Position numbers and translations under genes: made by a program. Below are positions 1-8,352 of a stretch of DNA of 64,000 bases, piece after piece (position 1 is the first letter of the stretch; every line of letters starts with the position of its first letter). The notes beneath the pieces were generated by a model. That model searched no databases and had not been told where the DNA came from. It saw only the letters and a program-made list of their open reading frames with translations. The stretch is from JAVJSD01 sp040219575 (GTDB lineage Bacteria > Planctomycetota > Planctomycetia > Pirellulales > Pirellulaceae): positions 1 through 64,000 of the forward strand of contig JAVJSD010000069.1 of NCBI GenBank assembly GCA_040219575.1, written 5' to 3'.

Positions 1-633
1 GCGCACTGACCGTAAACGCTTCGCCAAACACACGTTATGGCTGCTTACGAAACCGGCCAGACCGCGGCCGAACGCGTTCACGAGAGATTAGCCTATCCAG
101 GAATCCGCCGTTGTTGGCAATATCGTTGGAGGCGTGCGTCATGCCGTTTGTGGTGAATTGGGACCGAGTTCACCGTCCAGTTCACCATCGGCTTTACGTC
201 GCCCGACACCGCCCGACTCCGCCGCGGATCACTCGCCCTCGCCGGCAACTTCGTGCGGGTTTTGAAAGTCGAGCCCCGGTACATCGTACCAATTCTCCGC
301 CCGTTGATTCCGCCGCGGAGCGCCTGCCGACAGCATCCCCGACCCTACCTCTGCGGATTCCATGGAGATTCTACATAAACCATGCATAATATCTATAGTA
401 TACCATGATAGTTTCTATTCACGAAGCGGGGAAACGGGCCGCCGGCGGGTGCTGCATCGGCCATTCCGGTCTCGCGACTTCCCTTGCTGGCGCAACGGGC
501 TCGTCGCCGACGACCGTGCCTCGACGCTCATTGGGGCGGTTTCGCCGAGTCGCTTCTCGCGGGCGTTGGCAGCCCTGCAAGCCGGCCCTACGGGGCTTGC
601 TGTTGCGGCGCGCGTGGAGGACGGCCAGGCGGC
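1..633. other. Left edge without a convincing gene
   Basis: I see no reading frame here with family resemblance, a signal peptide or a believable ribosome binding site; the short open frames look like high-GC background. The stretch from about 375 to 420 is clearly AT-rich against its surroundings and contains TATAGTATAC-like sequence, so it could hold promoter elements or the remains of a mobile element, but no -35/-10 pair with normal spacing is evident. A 24-bp block at 482-505 recurs with one mismatch at 59742-59765. Confidence 0.4.
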
Positions 634-1479
634 TCACTCGCTGAGCAGTTGGAACACGACCTTCAGATCCTTGCGGACCTCGACCGCCGTGTTGCGATCG
701 GTGGTGAACCGCGTCTCCTTGCTGTCGCTGCCCTGCTGCATGCTCCAGGCGATGGCCGAGAGGTACGGGTTCTCGCCGGTCTCGATCTCGATCTCCTCGA
801 TCGAAACGATCCGTCCCAGCCGCGCTCCGGCCAGCGTGGCCAGCGACTCGGCCCGGGCCCGGGCGTCTTCGACCGCCTTCTTGTAAGCGGCCGCCTGCAC
901 CGCGCGGGAATCGTCGATGCCGAATTCGAGCACGCCCGACGCCTGCCCTCCCATGGCGGCCATCATGGGATTCATCGCCTGGCTGAAACTGACGCCCGCC
1001 CCTTGCGCCGCGGCGACGAGCTTGGCCGCCTTCTCGATGGCCTGGATGCGCTCCATGTCGCCTTCGAAGTCGATCCGCAATTCCAGGTCTTCGGAGACGC
1101 CGACTTGACCGGCAGGCAGTGGTGTTTCCCCAACGCCATAGACGCTGGAGATGGCGACGGCTCCCTCGGCCGTTGCGCCGCTGGTCAATCGCTCGCCGCC
1201 GAAGTGCAGTCGCAGACGGGTCATGTCGAGCTTGGCGACGTTGTCTTCGAGAGTTTCTCGCTGTTTGCGGAACTGCTTGACCGCCTCCTCGGCGTTTTCG
1301 CTGCTGGCGGCGAGCTTGCCCTTGAGCACCACGTAGGTGGGCGAGGCGGAGCTCACGCCGCCGCCCAGCACGGTGATCGTGCCTGGCTCCTGCGCGGCCG
1401 CCCAACCGCCGGCCAGCAACACCGATAGCACCAGACTCGACCAGGCCGCTCCGTTTCGGCCCCGAATGAACTGCGACAT
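634..1479 (-). CDS. SIMPL domain (DUF541) exported protein
   Basis: A 281-residue protein with a signal peptide over about residues 1-29, where a hydrophobic core is followed by an Ala-Ala-Ala-Gln cleavage region. The rest matches the SIMPL/DUF541 family: the early GTITVLGGG strand and, in the C-terminal half, the pattern in which paired residues AAAYKKAVEDARARAESLA precede a GRIVSIEE strand. SIMPL proteins are periplasmic or outer-membrane associated and their biochemical role is poorly known. The ATG at 1479 is preceded by a purine-rich GAGGGAG. It is transcribed convergently with nothing obvious and stands alone. The family call is firm; the function is not inferable. Confidence 0.85.
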   Translation of the reverse strand: MSQFIRGRNGAAWSSLVLSVLLAGGWAAAQEPGTITVLGGGVSSASPTYVVLKGKLAASSENAEEAVKQFRKQRETLEDNVAKLDMTRLRLHFGGERLTSGATAEGAVAISSVYGVGETPLPAGQVGVSEDLELRIDFEGDMERIQAIEKAAKLVAAAQGAGVSFSQAMNPMMAAMGGQASGVLEFGIDDSRAVQAAAYKKAVEDARARAESLATLAGARLGRIVSIEEIEIETGENPYLSAIAWSMQQGSDSKETRFTTDRNTAVEVRKDLKVVFQLLSE

Positions 1480-1610
1480 GGAGGTGCTCCCTCGAAATGA
1501 GAAAAGAAACCGCGCGGCGAGAATTTCGCCGCGACAAGACGGGCTGCCAAACAGCGCCGTTGACTATAAGCCGCGGCGAGGCCGAGGGAAAGCAAATCGT
1601 CGAATAGGTA

Positions 1611-1637
1611 GTACAAGCACGACGCGCGAGCGAGTGA
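1611..1637. repeat. Dispersed GTACAAGCACG repeat, copy 1
   Basis: The sequence begins GTACAAGCACG and continues through CGCGAGCGAGTG. A close copy lies at 49754-49779 and a shorter relative at 11670-11690. All three are in intergenic DNA. Downstream, at 1691-1705 and 1708-1722, a 15-bp unit beginning TGTTCGTCCC is also directly repeated. Confidence 0.6.
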
Positions 1638-1758
1638 ATTGCGGCTGGCGACTCGCTGAAGAACCCACTTGCCTGCGCTGCGTGCTCGTGTGTTCGTCCC
1701 AACAATGTGTTCGTCCCAACAACACGAGACGAGGACGCTACCGGCGCATACCGTCCCT

Positions 1759-3237
1759 CTACTTCGCCAGGCGGAGGCGATACACGATGGGCCGCTGCGA
1801 GTCTTGCAGGTCGAGTTCCGCGACGCCCCCTTCCAGGCGATAGGGGAAGGGCTTGCCGGTCAGTGGGTTGATGGGAATTGGAACGACGGTCACTTCGTCG
1901 AGGCTGGCGGGCAACTGGCCGTGCCTGGCGGCGTGCATCCGCAACGCCTCGATGCAGCGGAGGGCGTCGATCTTGGCCTGGCCGCGAGTGGAGGCCGCTT
2001 TCACCGCCTGGACGGCCGGCAGCAGCAGGCCGGCAAGTTGTCCGCCGTAGCCCATCGTCTTTGCCTTGGCGATCGCCGCGTCGGCCTCCTTCAGCACCTT
2101 CTCCGCCTGGGGGTAGGGCAGCCCGAACGCTTTGAACATCTCGTCGCGGACTTCGGCGAAGCTCTCGGCCATGTCGAGCAGGACGACGCGGCTCTTGGGC
2201 ATTTTGGCGAGATCGGCCTCCTGGCGGCCGCGGGCGATCGATCGATGCTTGGCGCTTTCGTAGGCTTTCTCGATCGACTTCAGCTTGGCGAGTTCCTGCG
2301 AAACTTCGTCTTGCGCCTCCGGGGCGAACTCCGCGGCCATGGCCTGGCCGCGCGCGAGCAGTTCCGCGGCGCGGCGGTCCCATTCCTCATCGGCGAACTT
2401 GCTGGATTGCACATCCCGCAGTTCGGGGAACACGAGAAACACCGTATCATGCTCCAGGTGCAGGCCGGGTTGCAGATCGACCAGCGGGGCGGGCAGGTTG
2501 GTCAACGGCCAATACAAATTCGGCGCCTCCGATGCGCGAGCGAAGTCTTCGACGACATCGAGTCCCTGACTGGCAATCGCCAGCCCCACCAGGCCGCTGA
2601 TCAAAAACGGCTGCCGCGCCACGTGCCGCGACACGCTGAAAAGCGTGCGCAGCGTTGTCACCGCCTGCTCGAATTCGCCCGTGGCGATCTCGACCCGCGC
2701 CTGGAGCGCCAACAGCCTCGCGATCCGACGCGCCTGCTGAACATCCGGGAGCAACATGCTGAACAGCTCCGTGCCGGACTCGCGCACGGGCAAACCCCAA
2801 TCGCAGTGTTCACGGCGGGCGGCCGTGGCGGTTTCGGCGAGGGCGCTTTGATAGCGACCGAGCAGCGCCCTGGCGTCGGCGATCGGCAACTTGTCCAGCG
2901 GCGTTTCGTTGAGCCACTTGGCGACCAGTTCGTCGTCCTCTGCGTTGTTGCGAATGTCGCCCAGCATGACGAACGCCCGCAGGTAGAGGGGCGCGGCGTT
3001 CTGCGGCGTCTGCTCGAGGAACGAGGGGAGCAGGTGATCGCGCAGCGCCGGCTTCGTTTCGGGCGCGCCGTGGATCGTCAATTCGCGTATGTCGGCGTTC
3101 GTCTCGGCGGTTTTCGTCGCGTTAGCGGGAGATTCCTTGGGTTTGTCGTTCTCGGGCTCTTTCTCCTGTCCGACGGCGTAGCCGGCGGCGAGCACGAGGG
3201 TCGCCGCGAACAGGGACAGGCGTGTCGCTTGGTACAT
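1759..3237 (-). CDS. Secreted protein of unknown function, alpha-helical
   Basis: A 492-residue protein starting at the ATG at 3237, which has AGGAG about 8 bases upstream; an in-frame extension to 3321 has no such signal and is less likely. Residues 1-24 form a signal peptide ending near GYAVGQE. After a charged, Lys/Glu/Pro-rich linker the rest is predicted mostly helical, with TPR-like Ala/Leu-rich segments and a C-terminal stretch that resembles the end of type II pseudopilin-like planctomycete proteins (NPLTGKPFPYRLEGG). That NPLTGKPF motif is common in large planctomycete exported proteins of unknown role. I recognise no enzyme motif. Confidence 0.75.
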   Translation of the reverse strand: MYQATRLSLFAATLVLAAGYAVGQEKEPENDKPKESPANATKTAETNADIRELTIHGAPETKPALRDHLLPSFLEQTPQNAAPLYLRAFVMLGDIRNNAEDDELVAKWLNETPLDKLPIADARALLGRYQSALAETATAARREHCDWGLPVRESGTELFSMLLPDVQQARRIARLLALQARVEIATGEFEQAVTTLRTLFSVSRHVARQPFLISGLVGLAIASQGLDVVEDFARASEAPNLYWPLTNLPAPLVDLQPGLHLEHDTVFLVFPELRDVQSSKFADEEWDRRAAELLARGQAMAAEFAPEAQDEVSQELAKLKSIEKAYESAKHRSIARGRQEADLAKMPKSRVVLLDMAESFAEVRDEMFKAFGLPYPQAEKVLKEADAAIAKAKTMGYGGQLAGLLLPAVQAVKAASTRGQAKIDALRCIEALRMHAARHGQLPASLDEVTVVPIPINPLTGKPFPYRLEGGVAELDLQDSQRPIVYRLRLAK

Positions 3238-3308
3238 CGAAATTCTCCTGAAATGGGCGCGTGCGCCGAAGGGGTGCGTTGCGTTGAATTGTCTTCGTCG
3301 ACGTACAT

Positions 3309-3409
3309 CGTTTAACGGCAAGCCGCAGGCGACGGCGGATCGTTACAGGAACATTTCCAGCGAGTGCGGCGTCGTGCGTACGCCGTCGCCTGCGGCTTGC
3401 CGTTCAACG
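3309..3409. repeat. Inverted repeat, 29-bp arms
   Basis: Arms at 3309-3337 and 3381-3409 are reverse complements with one mismatch (core AAGCCGCAGGCGACGGCG) around a 43-bp centre. It lies between the end of the anti-sigma-like gene and the start of the secreted-protein gene, so it could act as a terminator for one strand, though no T-tract follows. The core belongs to the same GACGGC/GCCGTC style as elements at 8931-8960 and 13624-13650. Confidence 0.7.
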
Positions 3410-3443
3410 AATCGATCTCGGGCGGGCTCACGATCCGCCACAG

Positions 3444-4019
3444 CTAACCGTCGAGCAACTGGAGCGGCGAACGGGGAGTCAACGGACTTTGCGCGTCTTG
3501 GGGAACCGCGTCGGAGCGAATCGGCAAGGCGTCGACGCCTTCGGCCAACACGCGACTGCGAAGCTGCAGATACGACACCATCGCCGAACCTTGCTGCGCG
3601 GCGCCGTCGGCGAGCGTGGGCGGCGCTGCTACGTGCGGACTCGTTTCGTGAGGGCTCGTTTCGTGAGGGCTCGTTTTGTGAGGGATCATTTGCTCCTCGG
3701 GCGCCGCCGGAGCGTTGTGCTGCGGCCGACGCTCTTGCCGCTGCGCCTCGGCCGCGAGCAGTTCGTGATGGAGGTGGCGTTCTCTCGCGAGCAAGAGCCC
3801 CAGCGACAGCGCGACCAGCGCCATCGCCGCGGTGGTCAGCGGCCACGCGATGACGGAAAACGTGCGGCGCGGCGCGGCGCTGCATTCGGCCGACGCTCGG
3901 CCGGCGAGGTACATCAGGCGATCGCGGTCGGCGCGGCCGGCTGCATGGGCGCCGGTGGGCGTGAGCGACGCCAGCGCGGCTTCAAGGCCGTCTAGCGGTT
4001 TGGTGTTTTCGTGGGACAT
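3444..4019 (-). CDS. Membrane protein, probable anti-sigma regulator
   Basis: A 191-residue protein starting at the ATG at 4019, inside the end of the sigma-factor gene (28-bp overlap), an arrangement typical of sigma/anti-sigma pairs. A single membrane segment lies at about residues 46-70, with a short cytoplasmic N-terminal part and a long C-terminal outer part. I see no zinc-finger HxxxCxxC motif, so assignment as anti-sigma factor rests on gene position and topology. The outer part contains three near-perfect copies of TSPHE, encoded by a tandem DNA repeat around 3645-3690. The C-terminal helix (SYLQLRSRVLAEG) is a motif seen at the end of other planctomycete regulators. Confidence 0.7.
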   Translation of the reverse strand: MSHENTKPLDGLEAALASLTPTGAHAAGRADRDRLMYLAGRASAECSAAPRRTFSVIAWPLTTAAMALVALSLGLLLARERHLHHELLAAEAQRQERRPQHNAPAAPEEQMIPHKTSPHETSPHETSPHVAAPPTLADGAAQQGSAMVSYLQLRSRVLAEGVDALPIRSDAVPQDAQSPLTPRSPLQLLDG

Positions 4020-4522
4020 GGCAGTTTCATTCGTTTTCGCAGCTCCGTCAGGGCCGCCTGGTAGCGGCGGTGCGCGGTGCTGTCGTTGGTTCCGATCAGG
4101 CGTCCGATTTCGGCGAACGTCAGGCCGCCCCACAGTCGGGCGACCACCACTTCCCGCTGCACTTCGGGCAACGCGGCGAGCTCTTCGGCGGCGCTGCGGG
4201 CGTCGAGCAGGTCGTCGGCCGAAGCGACGAACCAGGGTGTCGAGGACGAGACCGCCAATTCGCGCCGACTGCGACGACGATGGGACCGCGCCGCGCTGAC
4301 GGCGCGGTTGCGGACCACGCGGTACAGCCAGCACAGCACGTCGTCGGGCGTCTCGCTGCGCCGCGCCAGTTCGATCAGCGCCTCCTGCACCACATCCTCG
4401 GGGCAGTCGCACCATTGGCGGGCGAACAGTTCGAGCGCCGCGGCGTGCCGATCCAGCACCCACGCCAGCAGTTCCGGGCCCGGCGGCCCATTCGGCATCC
4501 GCTCGTTTCGTTCCACCATCAT
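3992..4522 (-). CDS. ECF-type RNA polymerase sigma factor
   Basis: About 176 residues. Region 2 is visible at roughly residues 20-80 (CPEDVVQEALIELARR, followed by WLYRVVRNRAVS, the core- and -10-binding helices). Region 4 is at about 110-165 (LPEVQREVVVARLWGGLT, then EIGRLIGTNDSTAHRRY, the helix-turn-helix). Starts at 4522 or 4519 (two adjacent ATG codons); an in-frame extension to 4678 lacks a binding site. The overlapping downstream gene encodes the presumed membrane-bound partner, so the pair should couple an envelope signal to transcription. Target genes cannot be read from the sequence. Confidence 0.9.
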   Translation of the reverse strand: MMVERNERMPNGPPGPELLAWVLDRHAAALELFARQWCDCPEDVVQEALIELARRSETPDDVLCWLYRVVRNRAVSAARSHRRRSRRELAVSSSTPWFVASADDLLDARSAAEELAALPEVQREVVVARLWGGLTFAEIGRLIGTNDSTAHRRYQAALTELRKRMKLPCPTKTPNR

Positions 4523-4695
4523 CAAGTCGCCGCCGCGGCGGATTCGTCCCGCAGAAATCTCAAGAAGATTATCGCACGGCCAGCGTGACGGGATGGTGCG
4601 AAGCGTGACAATCGCCCCTTGCAACACTAGAATTGGTGGTTCCCGCACTTCGTTGGACTTGGTTTCTCTGGATTCCACCGGACCAGGAAGACTCG

Positions 4696-4920
4696 ATGAG
4701 CAATTCGGCCCTACCTCCGGAAATTCGCGGCCTGACCATTCCGGAGCGGATGGAGTTGGTGGAGCAGATCTGGGACAGCATTGCCGAGGATCAATCGAAG
4801 TTCGAGTTGACCGACGCCCAGAAGGCGGAACTCGATCGACGTTTGTCGCTGCGCGACACCTCGAGAGTTCGCGGATTGGACTGGGCGGATGTCAAGCAAC
4901 GAATTCTCGGCGAGTCATGA
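4696..4920 (+). CDS. Antitoxin of addiction module (PF09720-like)
   Basis: A 74-residue acidic protein beginning MSNSALPPEIRGLTIPERM. The segment RMELVEQIWDSIAED followed by LTDAQKAELDRRL is the hallmark of the 'addiction module component' antitoxin family. The stop codon overlaps the toxin start in an ATGA tetranucleotide, giving tight translational coupling. In this family the antitoxin neutralises a RelE/ParE-fold partner by direct binding and usually represses its own promoter. An upstream in-frame extension to 4633 is unlikely. Confidence 0.88.
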   Translation: MSNSALPPEIRGLTIPERMELVEQIWDSIAEDQSKFELTDAQKAELDRRLSLRDTSRVRGLDWADVKQRILGES

Positions 4921-5216
4921 ATCGCCGGCCGGTTCTCCAGCCGGAAGCCGAGGCCGACTTGGCCGAGGCCTTCCAATGGTACGAGAATCAGCGTGCAGGG
5001 CTGGGGCGTCAATTCCTGCAGAGCGTCGAAACCGTATTCGACCGCATTTGTGAGACGCCTCAACTTCACCCGGTTGTCTACGGCTCCGTGCGGCAAGCGC
5101 TTGTCCGTCGCTTTCCATACGTTGTTTGCTACCTCGACGACGAAAGCGTCGTCGAAGTCATCGCCGTTTTCCACGTTCGACGCGATCCGACTTCATGGCG
5201 GGAGCGAGTTGAATAA
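4917..5216 (+). CDS. RelE/ParE-family toxin
   Basis: A 99-residue protein starting at the ATG in the ATGA overlap with the antitoxin gene. The pattern LQPEAEADLAEAFQWYE with GLGRQFLQSVETVFDRI, then HPVVYGSVRQALVRRFPY and a closing VIAVFHVRRDP strand is that of ParE/RelE toxins. Members either inhibit gyrase (ParE) or cleave mRNA at the ribosome (RelE); the sequence alone does not settle which. Full family length and intact, so probably functional. Confidence 0.9.
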   Translation: MNRRPVLQPEAEADLAEAFQWYENQRAGLGRQFLQSVETVFDRICETPQLHPVVYGSVRQALVRRFPYVVCYLDDESVVEVIAVFHVRRDPTSWRERVE

Positions 5217-5332
5217 GTGGGGGCAATCGCTTCCTCGGGATCCATCGCGCATCGAATTCCGTTGCTCGACTCTCCTCCGCCGGCCAACTACACTCAAGCT
5301 GCGCGCAAGTACACCAACCGAGGAGAACCGCC

Positions 5333-6724
5333 ATGGATCGACGCGAGATGCTCAAGGGGCTGGCGCTGGGCGCCGGCGCTTCGCTGCCGTTTTGGGGAGC
5401 GCCGTTTTTCGCCGGCGGCAAGGGAAATGGTGCGGTCGCCGCCGCCCCACCCGACAAGGCGACGGCGATCTCGAAGAAGTATACGCGCGGGTTGCCCCGG
5501 CTCAAGATCACCGACGTCCGCGCCATCCTCACCGCCCCCGCCGACATCCGCCTGGTCGTCGTGAAAGTGACGACCAGCGAACCGGGACTTTACGGGCTGG
5601 GCTGCGCCACGTTCACCCAGCGGGCTCGCGTCGTCGAAACGGCGGTGAACGAATACCTGCGGCCGTTTCTGATTGGAAAGGACCCCACGCAGATCGAAGA
5701 CATCTGGCAGTCGGCGTTCGTCAGTTCGTACTGGCGCAACGGCCCCGTGTTGGGCAACGCGCTGAGCGGCGTCGACATGGCGCTGTGGGACATCCTCGGC
5801 AAACGCGCCGGCCTGCCGGTGTACCAACTCTTCGGCGGGAAGGCGCGCAAGGCGGCCGACACCTATCGCCACGCCAGCGGCGCCAGCTTCAAGGAAGTGG
5901 AAGACCGCGTCCGCGAGTTTATGGAGCAGGGATACCGCCACGTCCGCGCGCAGGTCGACGTCGCCGGGCTTTCAACCTATGGCGCTCGCGGTGCGAAGAA
6001 GGACGAGGACGCCGTGCGGGAGAACAACCGCGCCGAACTCTGGGAGCCCAAGCCGTACGTCCGCGCCGTGCCGAAATTGTTCGAACATCTCCGCACGCAG
6101 CTCGGCGACGAGGTGGAGCTGCTGCACGACACCCACGAGCGCGTGCCGCCGATTCTGGCCATGCAACTGGCCAAGGACCTGGAGCCCTATCGGCTGTTCT
6201 TCCTGGAAGATCCTTTCAGTCCCGAAGACGTCGGCTACTTCACGCACCTCCGCCAGCAGACGACCACGCCGATCGCCATGGGCGAGTTGTTCAACAGCCC
6301 GCACGAGTGGATCCCGTTGGTCTGCAATCGGCTGATCGACTTCATCCGCGTGCACATGTCGCAGGTGGGAGGACTGACCGTGGCCCGCAAGATGGCCGCC
6401 ATGTGCGAGTTCTTCGGCGTCCGCACCGCCTGGCACGGTCCGGGCGACGTCTCGCCGGTCGGGCATGCGGCCAACGTGCATCTCGACGTGGCCATTTCGA
6501 ACTTTGGCGTGCAGGAGGCCCGGGACTTCACCGAGGCCGAGCAGGAGGTGTTTCCCGGTTGCCCGGAGCTGCGCGACGGCTACTACTGGGCGAGCGACCG
6601 GCCGGGGCTGGGCGTGGATCTCGACGAGAAGCTCGCGGCGCGTTTTCCGATCGAGGACGATCCGCCCTTCGATTTGAAGTGGGGCAACCTCCGCCGCGCC
6701 GACGGGGCCTCGACCAAGCCGTAG
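5333..6724 (+). CDS. Tat-exported enolase-superfamily (ManD/RspA-like) dehydratase
   Basis: 463 residues. The N terminus DRREMLKGLALGAGASLP fits a twin-arginine signal, so the enzyme is probably exported folded. The remainder is the mandelate racemase/enolase fold closest in motif to D-mannonate dehydratase/RspA: capping domain residues about 55-190, then the barrel with metal ligands in LLHDTHERVPP (Asp), FFLEDPFSP (Glu) and AMGELFNSP (Glu), and the catalytic WHGPGDVSPVGHAAN segment. The family abstracts an alpha proton from an acid sugar and eliminates water. The substrate is not defined by sequence. Single gene with its own upstream gap. Confidence 0.85.
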   Translation: MDRREMLKGLALGAGASLPFWGAPFFAGGKGNGAVAAAPPDKATAISKKYTRGLPRLKITDVRAILTAPADIRLVVVKVTTSEPGLYGLGCATFTQRARVVETAVNEYLRPFLIGKDPTQIEDIWQSAFVSSYWRNGPVLGNALSGVDMALWDILGKRAGLPVYQLFGGKARKAADTYRHASGASFKEVEDRVREFMEQGYRHVRAQVDVAGLSTYGARGAKKDEDAVRENNRAELWEPKPYVRAVPKLFEHLRTQLGDEVELLHDTHERVPPILAMQLAKDLEPYRLFFLEDPFSPEDVGYFTHLRQQTTTPIAMGELFNSPHEWIPLVCNRLIDFIRVHMSQVGGLTVARKMAAMCEFFGVRTAWHGPGDVSPVGHAANVHLDVAISNFGVQEARDFTEAEQEVFPGCPELRDGYYWASDRPGLGVDLDEKLAARFPIEDDPPFDLKWGNLRRADGASTKP

Positions 6725-6732
6725 CCTGGCGT

Positions 6733-6752
6733 CGGAAGTCTGGCGACTTCCG
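6733..6752. repeat. Hairpin repeat, family A (TGGC loop)
   Basis: CGGAAGTC-TGGC-GACTTCCG, a perfect 8-bp stem with a 4-base loop, located in the 54-bp gap between convergent genes, where it could serve both as terminators. Other copies of this family are at 20923, 20969, 21014, 26446, 26506, 44446, 62091 and 62145. Confidence 0.8.
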
Positions 6753-6778
6753 CTACGCTTTCGCACTCGCCGATTTGA

Positions 6779-7861
6779 TTAGAGCGCCGCGCGGGCCAGG
6801 TCGGAGGGGACGTCGCCGACAAGCTCGACCTGGCCCATGCGCCTGGGCAGCACGAAACGCAACCGACCGTGCTCGACCTTCTTGTCGTTCTGCATCAACT
6901 CCAGCAGGTGATGGCGATCGAGTTCCGGCGTGGCCACCGGCAACTCCAGCGCCTCCAACAGCCGACGCTGCCGCTCGACGAACGAATCCTCCACACGGCC
7001 CAACAGCACCGCCAACCGGGCGGCGCACATCATGCCGATCGCCACGCCCTCGCCGTGCAGGAGTTGGCCGTAGCCCGAGGCCGCTTCGAAGGCGTGGCAG
7101 AAGGTGTGCCCATAGTTCAGCACGGCGCGGAGGCCGGTCTCCTCGCGCTCGTCGTTCTCGACCACGTCGGCCTTCAGCCGGCAGCAGCGGGCGACCACGT
7201 GCCGCAGCGCGGCGGCGTCGCGACGGTTCAGCGCTTCGACGTTCTGCTCCAACCAGGCGAAGAACGCTTCGTCGAGAATCACGCCGTACTTCACGACCTC
7301 GGCCAGGCCGGCGCGGTACTGGCGCGCGGGCAGCGTCTTCAGCACGTCGGTATCGATCAGCACGCCGCTCGGCTGCCAGAACGCGCCGACCATGTTTTTG
7401 GCTTCCGGCAGATTGACGCCCACCTTGCCTCCCACGCTGCTGTCGACCTGCGCCAGCAAGGTGGTAGGGACTTGGATGAAGGCGAGTCCCCGGGCGTAGG
7501 TGGCGGCCACAAAACCGGCCAGGTCGCCGATCACGCCGCCGCCCACGGCGACGATGATCGACTTGCGGTCGACTCCCGCCTCGAGCAATTCGCACCACAG
7601 CGTATTGGCGGCGGCGACAGTCTTGCTCTTTTCGCCCGGATCGACGATCAGCAGGTCGCCCTCGGCGCCGGCGTCGCTGAGGCTGTCGGCGACTTGCCGA
7701 GCGTAGGGCTGCTCGACGTTGCCGTCGGTGATGATCACCGCATGCGTCAGCTTGCGCCGCGCGGCGATGAACGCCCCCAGGCCGGAAAGGTTGCCCGAGC
7801 CGATTTCGATATCGTAGGCACGCTGACCAAGATCGACGCGGACGCTGGTCGAGTCAGACAC
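6779..7861 (-). CDS. aroB: 3-dehydroquinate synthase
   Basis: A 360-residue complete AroB, the second enzyme of the shikimate pathway (DAHP to 3-dehydroquinate, NAD and metal dependent, cytosol). Visible signatures: the nucleotide-binding VAVGGGVIGDLAGFVAATY, the substrate loop QVPTTLLAQVDSSVGGKVGVN, GLAEVVKYG and the metal-binding NYGHTFCHAFE and HGEGVAIGM histidines. The start is a GTG at 7861 with GGGAGGGAG eight bases upstream. The next gene on the same strand (7945-8169) is close enough to be cotranscribed. Confidence 0.97.
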   Translation of the reverse strand: MSDSTSVRVDLGQRAYDIEIGSGNLSGLGAFIAARRKLTHAVIITDGNVEQPYARQVADSLSDAGAEGDLLIVDPGEKSKTVAAANTLWCELLEAGVDRKSIIVAVGGGVIGDLAGFVAATYARGLAFIQVPTTLLAQVDSSVGGKVGVNLPEAKNMVGAFWQPSGVLIDTDVLKTLPARQYRAGLAEVVKYGVILDEAFFAWLEQNVEALNRRDAAALRHVVARCCRLKADVVENDEREETGLRAVLNYGHTFCHAFEAASGYGQLLHGEGVAIGMMCAARLAVLLGRVEDSFVERQRRLLEALELPVATPELDRHHLLELMQNDKKVEHGRLRFVLPRRMGQVELVGDVPSDLARAAL

Positions 7862-7944
7862 GACACGTACTCCCTCCCCCTCATGACGCGGTACGAATCA
7901 CCGACAGTCCCCCGCGCCGTGAGCCGGTAAGCGCGGCGAGACCG

Positions 7945-8169
7945 TCACGCGCCGAGGCGCTGGATGTCTTCCGGCGTGACCACGATCTTGCGGCAGAACC
8001 CGCTGTGTGTGCGGACGTATTCCAAATTGGCGCACTGCTCGGGATCGCCGTGCAGGGCCTCCGCCAGACGCTGCTTCTCGGCCGGCTCGAGTTCTTCGTA
8101 CTCGTCGGGCCACACCGTGACCGTCTCCATCACGAGGGCCTCGCGGTAGGGATCGAACTTGTCGGGCAT
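7945..8169 (-). CDS. Small conserved-looking acidic protein
   Basis: 74 residues beginning MPDKFDPYREALVMETVTVW. The ATG at 8169 and stop 83 bp upstream of aroB make a plausible short operon. It is acidic, has no signal peptide or membrane segment, and contains an EYEELEPAEKQRLAEALH helix followed by a strand-rich end (FCRKIVVTPEDIQRLG). I recognise no family. Its codon use matches neighbours and the reading frame has clear third-position GC bias, which supports it as a real gene. Confidence 0.6.
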   Translation of the reverse strand: MPDKFDPYREALVMETVTVWPDEYEELEPAEKQRLAEALHGDPEQCANLEYVRTHSGFCRKIVVTPEDIQRLGA

Positions 8170-8352
8170 GGCGCGCTGGTCTCCGGTCGCAAGTCGAAAC
8201 GGCGGCCGCACCCGCGAACCGCCCTGACGGCGTCCCCCCAATATACGCGGGTCGCCGGATGTGGAAAATGGGTTTAGCGGCGGCGCCGCGCGGTTGGTGC
8301 CCCTGCCACATCCGCCTCCCCTCTTGAAACGTACGCGAGAATCACTCGAGCG

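Noticed and set aside
419..2383. Long minus-strand open frame of about 650 codons
   Set aside because: It overlaps the SIMPL gene and the secreted-protein gene in another frame on the same strand, is very Arg-rich, and has no family features; it is a high-GC shadow.
3640..3695. Possible regulatory direct repeats
   Set aside because: They lie inside a coding region and encode TSPHE repeats, so the protein explains them.
4993..7416. 807-codon plus-strand frame
   Set aside because: Covers the toxin, enolase-family gene and part of aroB in the wrong frame; composition is strongly biased to Arg and Ala.
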